From Myxococcales bacterium (lineage in GTDB: Bacteria; Myxococcota_A; Polyangia; Haliangiales; Haliangiaceae): DNA of 45,885 bases. The translations under genes were made by a program, and so were the position numbers. Below are positions 21,865 through 30,900 of this stretch, piece after piece (the first letter of the stretch is position 1; the number at the start of each line of letters is the position of its first letter). The notes under the pieces were generated by a model that was given only the letters and a program-made list of their open reading frames with translations, was not told where the DNA came from and searched no databases. The DNA lies in contig JAAEPE010000234.1 of NCBI GenBank assembly GCA_024222395.1, positions 1 through 45,885 of the forward strand. The letters are read 5' to 3'.

Positions 21865-22200
21865 CTAATTCTTGAGCATAGTCAGACGATCAATGTCTGA
21901 GTGGCGGCGTGTCCGAAAGACGGTCACGACAATGGCAAGACCGACAGCTGCCTCGGCGGCAGCAATCGCGATGACAGTGAGCGCAAAGGCCTGTCCCTGA
22001 TAGGCGGCCTCGTGGTTGTTGCCAGCAAAGCCTCGCGAGAAGGCGAGTACCGTTATGTTGGCGGCATTGAGCATGAGCTCGATGGACATCATGACGATGA
22101 GGGCGTTCCTGCGGAGAAGGACGCCTGCAATGCCCACTGTGAAGAGCGCGGCAGCCAACACAAGGAAGTGGCTGACCGTTATGTCATAAAAGACGCTCAT
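21865..22200 (-). CDS. nuoK: NADH-quinone oxidoreductase subunit K
   Basis: Small three-helix membrane subunit of complex I (MnhC-like), 111 residues, normal length. Helix 1 FLVLAAALFTVGIAGVLLRR, helix 2 ALIVMMSIELMLNAANITVLAF with the conserved Glu of the proton path, helix 3 VIAIAAAEAAVGLAIVVTVF with the second Glu. The ATG at 22200 overlaps the nuoJ stop as ATGA, suggesting translational coupling. Confidence 0.97.
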   Translation of the reverse strand: MSVFYDITVSHFLVLAAALFTVGIAGVLLRRNALIVMMSIELMLNAANITVLAFSRGFAGNNHEAAYQGQAFALTVIAIAAAEAAVGLAIVVTVFRTRRHSDIDRLTMLKN

Positions 22201-22994
22201 GACGCCTCCTTGGCGGCTTCAGCTTCCGCGGCATCTTCCGCACTCTCTTCTTCGGTGGGGCGGGCAATGGCGATTGCGCCAACCACGGCAACCAAGAGCA
22301 CGATCGAGACCGCCTCGAAGGGAAAGAGATACTTAGAGAAGAGTGTGTAGCCAACGCCTTCCACCGAGCCAAACTCGTAGGTTCGAGTAATGGCTTCGAC
22401 GGCTCCAGCAGCCAGGGCTGGGTCGGAGTGATTGAGTACTACATCGACATTGAGTGCAGCCTTGTCGAGAACGAGCGGTTGCACATCCTTCACCTCCCAG
22501 AGAATTCCGGCGAGACGCTTAAAAAGATAGAGCAGGCCTAGAGCGGCGACGCCCTTGCCCAAGATGCCGTGCATGACCCAAGGCTCGTCCTCGGGACGAT
22601 TGAGAATCATGATGACAAAGACGAAGAGCACCATGATGGCGCCGGCGTAGACCAGGACCTGCATGACCGCCAAGAAGGAGGCGTAGAGCATGAGGTAGAG
22701 GCCGGCGATGGCGAAGAACGTGCCCACCATCCCCATGACCGCAGTGACCATGTTGTTGCGCGTGATGACGAAGATGGCGCCCCCCAAGGAAGAGAGAGCA
22801 AAGATCCAGAAGACAAAAGCAGCGCCCTTGCCCCCCCCGCCCTTTTCGTCGCTAATAAATGTGTTGACCGTGCTCTCCGCCGCATGGTCTGCGGCGGCAG
22901 CGGCGATGCTCAGGTCGAAACCAAAGACCACAGAGATGGCCAGCGCCGATACCCCAAACCACGAAAGACACTTGCTGATAGGCAGATTGCTCAT
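22197..22994 (-). CDS. nuoJ: NADH-quinone oxidoreductase subunit J
   Basis: Membrane subunit of complex I. 265 residues, longer than the ~165-185 usual. The core FWIFALSSLGGAIFVITRNN, AGLYLMLYASFLAVMQVLVYAGAIMVLFVFVIMIL (helices 2-3 with the pi-bulge region) is canonical and begins near residue 60. In front lies an extra N-terminal segment resembling a signal peptide or extra helix (ALAISVVFGFDLSIAAAAA) and a Gly-rich linker. It ends in an acidic/Ala tail (EEESAEDAAEAEAAKEAS). ATGA overlaps couple it with nuoF upstream and nuoK downstream. Confidence 0.94.
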   Translation of the reverse strand: MSNLPISKCLSWFGVSALAISVVFGFDLSIAAAAADHAAESTVNTFISDEKGGGGKGAAFVFWIFALSSLGGAIFVITRNNMVTAVMGMVGTFFAIAGLYLMLYASFLAVMQVLVYAGAIMVLFVFVIMILNRPEDEPWVMHGILGKGVAALGLLYLFKRLAGILWEVKDVQPLVLDKAALNVDVVLNHSDPALAAGAVEAITRTYEFGSVEGVGYTLFSKYLFPFEAVSIVLLVAVVGAIAIARPTEEESAEDAAEAEAAKEAS

Positions 22995-24346
22995 GCCGCC
23001 TCTCCTTCATTGCCGTCGGCTTTCCCAACCGTTTCTCTTGCGAGGAACTCGCTGCGGAACTTGGTGAGAAAGCCCATCATCGGCCAGGCAGCTGCCTCGC
23101 CGAGGGCGCAAATCGTATTGCCGGCGATGCCATTGGCAATGTTGCCGAGAAGCTCGACGTCGCCAACCTTGCCCTCACCGTTTGCCAGGCGCTTGCAGAT
23201 TTTGTCCATCCAGCCGGTTCCCTCTCTACAGGGAGTGCACTGGCCACAGGACTCGTGGTGGTAGAAGCCCATGATGCGCGAAGTGAGCGCGACAACATCG
23301 GTTTGGTCGTCAAAGACCACGATGCCTCCGGAGCCAGCCATGGTGCGGAGCTCTCGCCCGCCGCCCATGTCAAAGTTGACCCCTTCGGTCACTTCGACGG
23401 GCTTGATTCGCTCGTCGGTCACCAATGCGTCGAACTCGACGGGAACGTCAATCTCCGACTCGCCCAGAGGCGGCATCGAGGTGCCGCCGGGAATGAGACC
23501 TTTGAACTTGCGGCCCTTCCAAACACCGCCGCAGATGTCATTGATGAGTTCGCGGAAGGTGATGGTCATCGGAAGCTCGTAGACGCCGGGCTTTTCCACG
23601 TGGCCTGAGACGCAGACTGTGCGAGTGCCGCCGGAGCGACCGACACCTAGGTCGGCGAACCACTGGCCACCCTTCTCAACGATGAACGGGATGTTCATGA
23701 TGGTCTCAACGTTGTTGACCACGGTGGGCTTACCAAAGAGACCTTTGATGGCGGGGAATGGCGGCTTCAAACGAGGCTGGCCGCGAAGCCCTTCGAGAGA
23801 GTTGAGTAGCGCGGTTTCTTCGCCGCAGATATAGGCGCCTGCGCCGCGGTGCACAGTTATGTGACAAGCCTGCTTGCCCGAACCCATTATCTTCTCACCA
23901 AGGTAGCCGCGTGCGTAAGCTTCTTCGACAGCCTTAACAAGCACTGCGTACTCGCGCATCATCTCGCCGCGAATGTAGATGTAGTTGTGAACCGCGCCGA
24001 GTGCGTGCGCCGCGATGATCATGCCTTCGATGAGTAGGTGCGGATCCCAGTAGACGAGCTCGCGGTCCTTGCAGGTTCCGGGCTCCGACTCATCGCAGTT
24101 GACGACCAAGTGGACATCGGTGGCATCTTTGGGAACGAAGCTCCACTTGAGGCCCGTTGGAAAGCCAGCGCCTCCGCGCCCCCGAAGGTTCGATGCCTTG
24201 ACCTCATCTACGATTTCTTCGCGGGTCTTGACCATGGCCGCTCGAGCGACTTTGTAGCCCCCCTGAGCCTCATAGGACGTGATTTTCTTGTTTTCTTCGT
24301 CCCCAAAACGCCTGGTGACGAGAACAGTTCCGATTTCAGCAGGCAC
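22991..24346 (-). CDS. nuoF: NADH-quinone oxidoreductase subunit F (NADH/FMN/4Fe-4S)
   Basis: Peripheral-arm subunit that binds NADH and FMN and passes electrons into the iron-sulfur chain. 451 residues. GRGGAGFPTGLKWSF (about 55) is the NADH/FMN binding loop, YICGEETALLNSLEGLRGQPR the FMN region, and HESCGQCTPCREGTGWM (~363) with the later TICALGEAA supplies the four Cys of cluster N3. GTG start at 24346 shares one base with the nuoE stop (TAGTG). Strongly conserved; no oddity in the active regions. Confidence 0.97.
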   Translation of the reverse strand: MPAEIGTVLVTRRFGDEENKKITSYEAQGGYKVARAAMVKTREEIVDEVKASNLRGRGGAGFPTGLKWSFVPKDATDVHLVVNCDESEPGTCKDRELVYWDPHLLIEGMIIAAHALGAVHNYIYIRGEMMREYAVLVKAVEEAYARGYLGEKIMGSGKQACHITVHRGAGAYICGEETALLNSLEGLRGQPRLKPPFPAIKGLFGKPTVVNNVETIMNIPFIVEKGGQWFADLGVGRSGGTRTVCVSGHVEKPGVYELPMTITFRELINDICGGVWKGRKFKGLIPGGTSMPPLGESEIDVPVEFDALVTDERIKPVEVTEGVNFDMGGGRELRTMAGSGGIVVFDDQTDVVALTSRIMGFYHHESCGQCTPCREGTGWMDKICKRLANGEGKVGDVELLGNIANGIAGNTICALGEAAAWPMMGFLTKFRSEFLARETVGKADGNEGEAA

Positions 24347-24843
24347 TACGCGACCTCAGATTCGGGGTGTGGATTGGACTTGAGAAACTCGACAATTTCG
24401 TCGACTTGGTCGGGCGTTACATCGAGGAAGTACTTGGTTCCGCAGACGACCGCGGGGGCGTTTGCACAGGCGGCAAGGCACTCCTCCTCGATGACGCTGA
24501 ACTCGTCATTGCTCTCGCCTTTCTTGAGGCCTAGCTTCTCTTCGAAGGCCGCCAAGACGTCGTAGCCGCCGCGCAACATGCAGGCGACGTTGGTGCAGAT
24601 TCGCACGCTAGTTTTGCCACCGGGCTTTCGCCGGAACATGGTGTAGAACGTTGCAACACCGTAGACATGCGCGGAGGATAGATCGAGCGTTTCGCCAACG
24701 AGGTCGATGACCTCGTCGCGCAAATCACCGAACTCCTTCTGCGCCAAATGCAGCGCTGCCAAAATCACGGGTTGCTTGCTGGGGTAGCGCTCGTAGAGGA
24801 CTTCCAGCTTGCTTGTTGCTTCATCGGAAAATTTGAGTGACAT
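24346..24843 (-). CDS. nuoE: NADH-quinone oxidoreductase subunit E (2Fe-2S)
   Basis: 24-kDa-type thioredoxin-fold subunit of complex I, 165 residues. YGVATFYTMFRRKPGGK precedes the four cluster ligands: CTNVACMLRG and later EEECLAACANAPAV, i.e. the C-x4-C ... C-x3-C pattern of the N1a cluster. ATG at 24843. First gene of the nuoE-F-J-K-L-M-N unit; a good promoter lies 40-70 bases upstream (24884-24913). nuoG, which usually follows nuoF, is absent from this locus. Confidence 0.96.
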   Translation of the reverse strand: MSLKFSDEATSKLEVLYERYPSKQPVILAALHLAQKEFGDLRDEVIDLVGETLDLSSAHVYGVATFYTMFRRKPGGKTSVRICTNVACMLRGGYDVLAAFEEKLGLKKGESNDEFSVIEEECLAACANAPAVVCGTKYFLDVTPDQVDEIVEFLKSNPHPESEVA

Positions 24844-24883
24844 CGCGGCCTTGCGAGGCGCTAAGGGGCGCCAGAACGTGCGG

Positions 24884-24913
24884 AAAATACGAGCGATGTG
24901 AGCTAGGTGTCAA
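24884..24913 (-). promoter_or_regulatory. Sigma-70-type promoter of the nuo operon
   Basis: On the minus strand TTGACA (24913-24908) is followed after 18 bases by TATTTT (24889-24884), a consensus -35 with a fair -10, 41 bases from the nuoE ATG. Confidence 0.6.
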
Positions 24914-24985
24914 GACGGCGGGGGCACATCCGCGAGGCCCCACGCGCTTCCCTCTCAAGGGACGAGATCGCAGGTTGAATACGCG

Positions 24986-25351
24986 TCACTCTGTTGGCGA
25001 CACGATTGCCGTCTTCCGTAGAGCGGCCTCCGCCGTCTCTCGGACGAGAGGATCGTCGTCTCGTTCGGCTATGTGCTGGATTACCGGCATCGCTTCTTCC
25101 ATCTCTAGCTTGGCCAACGTCCTAACGATGCGTATGCGGCCAATGGGGTCGGCGTGGTAGAGGCCCGTTTCAAGAATGGCGATGGCACTGCGTCCACGTT
25201 CCAACAGGCGCCGCTCTGCCTCCTTCACGGCTGGACCCGGTTCACCTATCAGGATCTCAACCTCGCGATGCGTCTCTTGCTCTTCCTCGCTGCATGCCGT
25301 CGGCGTGCAGGCGCTGAGAAAGAGAAATAGGAGGAAATGCCTCAAGACCAA
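24986..25351 (-). CDS. HEAT-repeat-like putative lipoprotein
   Basis: 121 residues. A short hydrophobic N-terminus (RHFLLFLFLSAC) ends in a lipobox-like LSAC. The rest is helical with two HEAT-type repeats: ...RGRSAIAILETGLYHADPIGRIRIVRTLAKL and ...AMPVIQHIAERDDDPLVRETAEAALRK, each with the typical D/P turn and Arg. Such repeats usually mediate protein binding. The start is a TTG at 25351 (or TTG at 25345); no ribosome site stands out, so the N-terminus is uncertain. Divergent from the acyltransferase gene. Confidence 0.65.
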   Translation of the reverse strand: MVLRHFLLFLFLSACTPTACSEEEQETHREVEILIGEPGPAVKEAERRLLERGRSAIAILETGLYHADPIGRIRIVRTLAKLEMEEAMPVIQHIAERDDDPLVRETAEAALRKTAIVSPTE

Positions 25352-25378
25352 GCGAAGCTAGCCTAGTCGCGCTGTGCT

Positions 25379-26257
25379 ATGGAAGCGCGCATGGCATCGG
25401 ATTTGGAGGCGCGACTACAAACTGTCGAGCGAATCGCGCTAGCTGCCGGGCGTCTAGTCAACGGCCCGATCGTAAGCAAGGCACTCCAATATCCATTCGT
25501 TCGTAGGCTCTCCTACGGGTGGATGTACCCCTCCATGTCCAGGCGAACGTATGCCGACAACATTGATTGGTTGGTGCCGCCACCGAGCGATCGAGGAGTG
25601 CTCTTCGCTTGCAATCACCGATCGTTCTTCGACTCCTACCTCTACCTTTTCTCACTCTACAACGCTGGAGCAAAGTGGCCTCGCAATCTCTGCTTCCCGG
25701 TTCGCTCAGAATTTTTCTATGACCGCCCAATGGGCATTGCGGTCAATTTTGCCATCGGTGGAGGCGTCATGTACCCGCCAATATATCGCGACAAGGAAAA
25801 GCGTGCACTCAACGAAGCGGCGATCGATCACGTCTGCGACGTGCTCGACAGGCCCAACAGCATGGTTGGCTTGCACCCGGAGGGGAAGCGCAACCAGGGT
25901 GATCCATACAAGCTCTTGCCTGCGCAGCCTGGCATTGGGCAGATCGTCTTGCGAGCCAAGCCATTGGTGGTACCGATTTTTGTAAATGGGTTGAACAACG
26001 ACTTTGTGGACTCTGTCCGCACCAGCTTCAAACTCAACGCCAAGCGCGATCACTCACTCATCGTCACGTTCGGCGACCCAGTGGACTACGATGAGTTCAC
26101 CAATAGCAAGCCGCGTGCAGCCCTCTACAAGAAATGCGCCGACAAGATCCACAAGGCTATTGCCAGCTGCGGGCAACGCGAAAAGGATTTGCGTGGGAAG
26201 ATCGAGCGCGGTGAAATCCGCGCGGACGACCCGCAGTGGCTCTCGAATAGGAACTAG
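25379..26257 (+). CDS. PlsC-like lysophospholipid/glycerolipid acyltransferase
   Basis: 292 residues, cytosolic/inner membrane face. The acyltransferase motif I H-x4-D is present as NHRSFFDSYLY (about 81), motif III-like GLHPEGKRNQGDPYK (~163) where the Glu and Gly match EGTRS-type sequences, and KPLVVPIFVNGLN as motif IV. This is the PlsC/1-acylglycerol-3-phosphate acyltransferase fold, but the motif II region (CFPVRSEFFYDRPMG) is divergent, so the acceptor lipid is unclear. ATG at 25379; a second ATG lies four codons on. No downstream partner on the same strand for 370 bases. Confidence 0.85.
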   Translation: MEARMASDLEARLQTVERIALAAGRLVNGPIVSKALQYPFVRRLSYGWMYPSMSRRTYADNIDWLVPPPSDRGVLFACNHRSFFDSYLYLFSLYNAGAKWPRNLCFPVRSEFFYDRPMGIAVNFAIGGGVMYPPIYRDKEKRALNEAAIDHVCDVLDRPNSMVGLHPEGKRNQGDPYKLLPAQPGIGQIVLRAKPLVVPIFVNGLNNDFVDSVRTSFKLNAKRDHSLIVTFGDPVDYDEFTNSKPRAALYKKCADKIHKAIASCGQREKDLRGKIERGEIRADDPQWLSNRN

Positions 26258-26629
26258 GAAGCCTGAGCCTGGCTCCAAATGCTCTGCTACGGGGTGAACG
26301 CTTCGTGGCAGCTCATGCCAATGTCGGCGATGTCGACTCCCGGTGTGACGACAGCGAAATCGGAGCCATCACCAGAGTCTCCGTTCGGCAAGTCTCCGCT
26401 CGGCGTTGTAATGCTGCCTGAACCACAGGCTCCACAGCCCCTAGCGAGAGAGTGAATACAGCTAGTTGAAAAGACGAGGATCGAATCATGGGAATCTTCT
26501 TGCGTAGCGGGGGCGTCCTGAGTTTCGAGATCGAGCCATGGCGCAACAAAAGATATACCAAAGAACCCCCGATAGGTCTCGAGTCAATCGACTCTCTCTC
26601 CGATACGGAATCTGCGATGCTCCCCCTTC
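26258..26629. other. Intergenic region
   Basis: 372 bp between two plus-strand genes. It holds the frameshifted lipoprotein gene on the minus strand (26287-26489). In the remaining ~140 bp before the heparinase-like gene I see no RNA gene and no clear promoter. Confidence 0.4.
26287..26489 (-). pseudogene. Frameshifted small lipoprotein gene
   Basis: From an ATG at 26489 the frame reads MIRSSSFQLAVFTLSLA, a signal peptide, and then loses sense. One base away the next frame reads GCGACGSGSITTPSGDLPNG and on to VDIADIGMSCHEAFTP with a stop at 26287. Joined, the two give a lipobox (LA-G/x-GC) and a ~65-residue lipoprotein. The span (203 bp) is not a multiple of three, so one base seems lost near 26440. 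This may be a dead gene or a sequencing error. Most of the otherwise empty space 26258-26629 is explained by it. Confidence 0.4.
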
Positions 26630-28759
26630 ATGACCAACATAGGCTTCACCCAGAGACTCTTGTTGGCTGCCCTCTGCATTCACTGCGGTGGAGCGGGGCC
26701 CTCAAAGCCCTCTGTGCCCGCGGAAGAGTTGGCTTGTGACTCATCCACCGGCCGTGACTGCTCCGAGACGATTCGTATTGCCTCTGATACCAACTGGCAC
26801 CCAGACCCAGACGGCGATGGGATCCCGAGTAGCGAAGATCACTGCCCAAACATCTATGACCTCGATCAGGGAGACGCGGATGGCGATGGCATCGGCGATT
26901 TTTGTGACGAGGACTATGTCTCGCTAGCAAAAGGCGGGCCCATCGTCGATTTGCGAGCGCAACACGTAACGCCCTATGGAGGTTGGTTCGGCTTCACTTC
27001 GCCGAAGACCACTCGGTACGGGCAGGACTATGTCATTGCGTGGAGCACGAAGCCTGGCGACGTTCGTTCGGGCAAGGCTATCCGACGACTGAGCAACACC
27101 AGCAAGAAGACGTTCCGCGTATTCGCCTATGCAGGACACAGCATTGTCCAACCGCAAATCGTCACGGAGATGGCTCCTAAGACAAAGTATTACGTATCGG
27201 TAGCACCACTCAATGACTACGACAAGCCGAGTGAGCCGACAAGTAATATTGCTGAAATCTGGACCGCCGAGGCCCCGGATCTAGCCTTGTCCACAAAGAG
27301 CCCACGAGTGATCGCCTCAGGCGCCCAACTCGCAACTCTCAGAAAGCGCCACCAAAGCGGCGATCGTAGCTGGAAGAAGTGGGTTGGCGTCATGGGAGGC
27401 TCGGTGCTCGATGCAGCGAGCTCCGGTTCGGAGCATGACTTTGGAGAATGCCTCTCCGCCGCCCTTCTCTATCACGGCACCAAGTCTAAGAAGTACAGGC
27501 GGGCGGCCCTTACTCTTATCACGTCGATGCGAAACTTCTGGGTCGCCAACGAGCTCGAGAACAATCAGCTGAGATGGCTACTCGATCGCGCGGGACGCAG
27601 CGTAGCGGCGGGCCATGCCCGGTGGCACATGGACAACCTATTCCCTGCGGATGACTATGGCGGAACCTGGGCCGTGCTGCTCTTTGCACACGATGGTATC
27701 GCTGCCCGTGGCGACAACAGGGGGCTCGCAACTTCGTTCTATGACTAGAGCATGGGCATGTTCTTTGACCGTACGGGATTTGACAAGGACGCCTCGTTTT
27801 CTACCTTTCGTGCCGGCTGGTCTGGAGCCGACCATGCGCACGAAGACGCAGGCTCGTTCCAGCTCTACCGAAAGGGCGTGTGGATCACCAACGAGGATCT
27901 CGGCTACGACGGCCCCTCGGCGCAAGCAAAAGGCCACAACTTTCCTGCCCTTGAAATTGGCTTCGACAACAGAAGCAAGCGTGTTGGGCAGTTTCATCTC
28001 GAGCCCACAAAGCCCGCAGGCATTCTCAGGGCAAGTGCAAACAAGAACTACGCCCACGTCATGACCGACCTATTGGGTGCGTATACGTCGGGGCGCCACC
28101 ATAGTTTCTCGTACCAGGCTGTGGAACGACACATCGTCTGGCTCAAACCGTCTATAGATCTCTCCGACGATAGGCTCTTCATATATGACAGAATCGTGAG
28201 TACTCCGAAGTCGCGAAAGGGGACTCGCGGTTGGCAGATGCATGTGAACAGCAAGCCGGCACTCTCAGGATCACAGGCAAGCTTCAGAGCCGGTTCCCAC
28301 GTTGGGGTACAACTTGTGCACCCAAAGGGAATAGAGCTTCGTTACCAAGCCCCGCAGGGCAAGCACTCACAGTACCCAGGGGAGCGCTATACGGGAAGAC
28401 TCTTGGCCGAGGCGGCGAGAGAGCATGACGAAGTCCGCTACTTGGCCGTCGTGCGGGCAAGCGATGCGCCCACCACAGTACCTACACAGCCGGTAGAATC
28501 GGACAGAATCATTGGAGCGTTGTCCGGGAATGACCTCGTTCTCTTCCCTAAGAATGCTAAGGAGTATTCCCCAGAAGTTCTCAAACTAGAAATTACTGCA
28601 AAGACCTCAACACGGCTCTGGTGGACCGGGCTACAAGCCAATGCAGGCTATACGCTCTCGGCGCAGCGAAACGGGAAAACAGTGGATGTGACCCTCACGC
28701 CCGGTGGAAAGCTCCTGGCTGATCCCGCAGGAGTTCTGGCGACAGAGTTACCACCGTAG
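26630..28759 (+). pseudogene. Heparinase II/III-like secreted protein, split by an in-frame TAG
   Basis: Two frames, 26630-27748 (372 codons) and 27752-28759 (335 codons), are in the same phase and separated by a single TAG at 27746-27748. Part one: signal peptide with Cys (LLLAALCIHCGG), thrombospondin type 3-like calcium repeats (DPDGDGIPSSEDHCPN, DADGDGIGDFCDED, ~58-95), an Fn3-like segment, and a shortened helical domain. Part two begins MGMFFDRTGFDKDASFSTF and has HAHEDAGSFQLYRKG and NEDLGYDGPSAQAKGHN, typical of the heparinase II/III beta-sandwich, where such lyases degrade uronic-acid polysaccharides. The helical toroid looks ~150-200 residues too short, so a deletion at the junction is likely. 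The second half may still be translated from ATG 27752, but lacks a secretion signal. Confidence 0.7.
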
Positions 28760-28876
28760 CGCCGCATGCTACCGTCGACAGAGCTGGAATAGCATGGGTG
28801 AGAAACCAATTCAGCCGGCCCATGTAGTCCTGCCCGCTCTTCGGTGCTCGCACGTGATGCCTCTTTGGGAGCAAGT

Positions 28877-30844
28877 ATGAATCTCGAGCAACTACTTCAA
28901 TTGGGGCAAGTCGTAGCCGTTACCCCGCATCCAAGTGGCCGCCTGGCCGCCATCGCGGTAACTCGCCTCAACTCCGAGAAGTCGAAACGAATATCCGAAC
29001 TCTGGAGCATTCCTCTCGAGGGGAATAGCAAGCCCGAGCGGTTGGCCAACCATGATGATGGCTGCAGCGCTCCTGCTTACGGCAGCGACGGTACTCTCTA
29101 CTTCCTTAGCAAGGAGAAGACCGAGCTCGATGACGCCGCCGAGGTGCAGCAGGTTTGGCGCCGAGGAGCGGATGGCAGGGCGCAGCCTGTTACGGATGAG
29201 CCCTTGGGCGTTGTGGAGTTCAAGGTTGCAGGCAAGACCCTGGTAGTTCTCGCCAAAGTATCGCTGGGTATCCCCCATGCAATGCAACGCGAAGTACATC
29301 GCGATAGGGCTAATAATGGCCCATCCGGGCGCATGTACGCGACTATGAATGTCCGCTCCTGGGATAGCTGGACTGGAGGCCCCAGTCCGCATCTCATTGC
29401 GTATGAGCTAGGTGACGGCCTCTGTGCCAATCGCCGAGACCTGTGCCCGAACTTCGATAGAGAGCTCGATGCGCCTCATGGACTTGCGTGGGATCTCAGT
29501 GCAGACGGAAGATGCGTAGCGTCGGCAAGTTTGCGGCCAGGGCTTGATCGTCTCAACGATAGTAGTCTTCTCATCATCGATACAGCATTCGCGACCCAGC
29601 GGCACCTGGGACTATCGGATCGAATCACGCATCAAGATGTCCGTTTTTCACCATCGGGTGCAAGTGTCGCGACGGTTCAACATCTGCGCGAGGCAAGAAG
29701 CCATGGGCCTTTGCGAATCGCCATCTACGACGTGGAATCCGGCAATGTGCGTCTCGCAGCCGAGGGCTGGGACTGCAGCCCGAGTATCGGAGATTGGCAT
29801 GGAGAAGGCAAACTACTGGTCACGGCACCCCACCTCGGGCACTCTCCAGTCTACAAGCTTTGCTTGGAAGACGATACCGTCACCCGAATAACGAGCAGCA
29901 CATCCGGCGGTACACACAGCCACATCTCATGTTCCGGCAATTCTCTCATCGGACTGCGAGCATCCTTCACACGGGCTCCTGAAGTTTTCGTTGCACAGAT
30001 TTCGCCCAATGCCGAACTTCGGCTGTGTTCGCCGCAGAGTGGAATGAAAGGCGACGCGCCACTCGGTGTTGAGTCCCTCGAAGCTCGCGGAGACGGTGGT
30101 ACCGCCATTCAGTATTTCGTCCTCTCCCCAGTACAAGACAACGAGACCAAAACACCGAGACCTACGCTCTTTTGGATTCATGGCGGTCCGGTGCACTCGT
30201 GGACCGATGGATGGCACTGGCGATGGAATCCCCTGCCCTTCATTGATGCGGGCTTCAACGTCGTATTGCCCAACCCCCGCGGCTCCACAGGATTTGGCCA
30301 GGAGTTCATCGAGGGCATAGTTGGCAATGAGTGGGGCAATGCTTGCTTTCACGATTTGATGGCGGTGGCCGATGCGGTGAGTGCACGCAACGATGTCGAC
30401 TCGAAGAACATGATGGCCATGGGCGGGTCCTTTGGCGGCTACATGAGCAACTGGATCGGTAGCCAAACCGAGAGGTTTGCCGCGATCATCACCCACGCAA
30501 GTCTCTATAGGTTGAGCGCATTCCACGGCACCACCGACTGGCCGGCGTATTGGGCACATCACATGGGCTTGCACCCGAGCGATGCACCCGAGGTCTACGA
30601 TCGCTACTCACCGCATCGCTACGTAGATCAGTGGAAGACGCCTGTGCTCATTACCCATGGTGAAAAGGACTATCGAGTTCCGATTTCCGAGGCACTCATG
30701 CTCTTCGAGGACTTACAGCGACGCGGTGTCGACGCGCGATTGCTCGCCTTCCCCGATGAGAACCATTGGATCCTTGGGCCTCGCAATGCCGAGCTCTGGT
30801 ACCGGAGCTGCCTGGAGTTCTTGGCAGAGCATGTGTCGGCCTAG
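28877..30844 (+). CDS. S9-family serine peptidase (prolyl oligopeptidase/acylaminoacyl peptidase type)
   Basis: 655 residues from ATG 28877 with GGGAG six bases upstream; an earlier TTG-type frame start at 28844 lacks a ribosome site. The N-terminal ~390 residues are a seven-bladed-propeller-like domain (repeated SPSGASVATV, SADGRCVASAS). The C-terminal alpha/beta hydrolase starts at TLFWIHGGPVHSWTDGWHWR with the catalytic Ser in GGSFGGYMSNW, Asp in VLITHGEKDYRVP and His in PDENHWI. No signal peptide, so cytosolic. Cleaves small peptides in the family; substrate here unknown. It ends convergent with dus; a hairpin lies between. Confidence 0.93.
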   Translation: MNLEQLLQLGQVVAVTPHPSGRLAAIAVTRLNSEKSKRISELWSIPLEGNSKPERLANHDDGCSAPAYGSDGTLYFLSKEKTELDDAAEVQQVWRRGADGRAQPVTDEPLGVVEFKVAGKTLVVLAKVSLGIPHAMQREVHRDRANNGPSGRMYATMNVRSWDSWTGGPSPHLIAYELGDGLCANRRDLCPNFDRELDAPHGLAWDLSADGRCVASASLRPGLDRLNDSSLLIIDTAFATQRHLGLSDRITHQDVRFSPSGASVATVQHLREARSHGPLRIAIYDVESGNVRLAAEGWDCSPSIGDWHGEGKLLVTAPHLGHSPVYKLCLEDDTVTRITSSTSGGTHSHISCSGNSLIGLRASFTRAPEVFVAQISPNAELRLCSPQSGMKGDAPLGVESLEARGDGGTAIQYFVLSPVQDNETKTPRPTLFWIHGGPVHSWTDGWHWRWNPLPFIDAGFNVVLPNPRGSTGFGQEFIEGIVGNEWGNACFHDLMAVADAVSARNDVDSKNMMAMGGSFGGYMSNWIGSQTERFAAIITHASLYRLSAFHGTTDWPAYWAHHMGLHPSDAPEVYDRYSPHRYVDQWKTPVLITHGEKDYRVPISEALMLFEDLQRRGVDARLLAFPDENHWILGPRNAELWYRSCLEFLAEHVSA

Positions 30845-30846
30845 AC

Positions 30847-30874
30847 CGCCAAACTGCCGCCCCATGGTTTGGCG
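30847..30874. terminator. Hairpin between converging peptidase and dus genes
   Basis: CGCCAAAC (30847-30854) and GTTTGGCG (30867-30874) make a perfect 8-bp stem with a 12-base loop, three bases after the peptidase stop. There is no T-tract, so it is only a weak bidirectional terminator candidate. Confidence 0.35.
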
Positions 30875-30900
30875 ACGGTTGATATCCGCCATACGCCGTA

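Noticed and set aside
27746..27748. TAG as a recoded codon (pyrrolysine or suppressor)
   Set aside because: No nearby suppressor tRNA or pyl genes and the flanking domain seems shortened; other genes here end normally with TAG.
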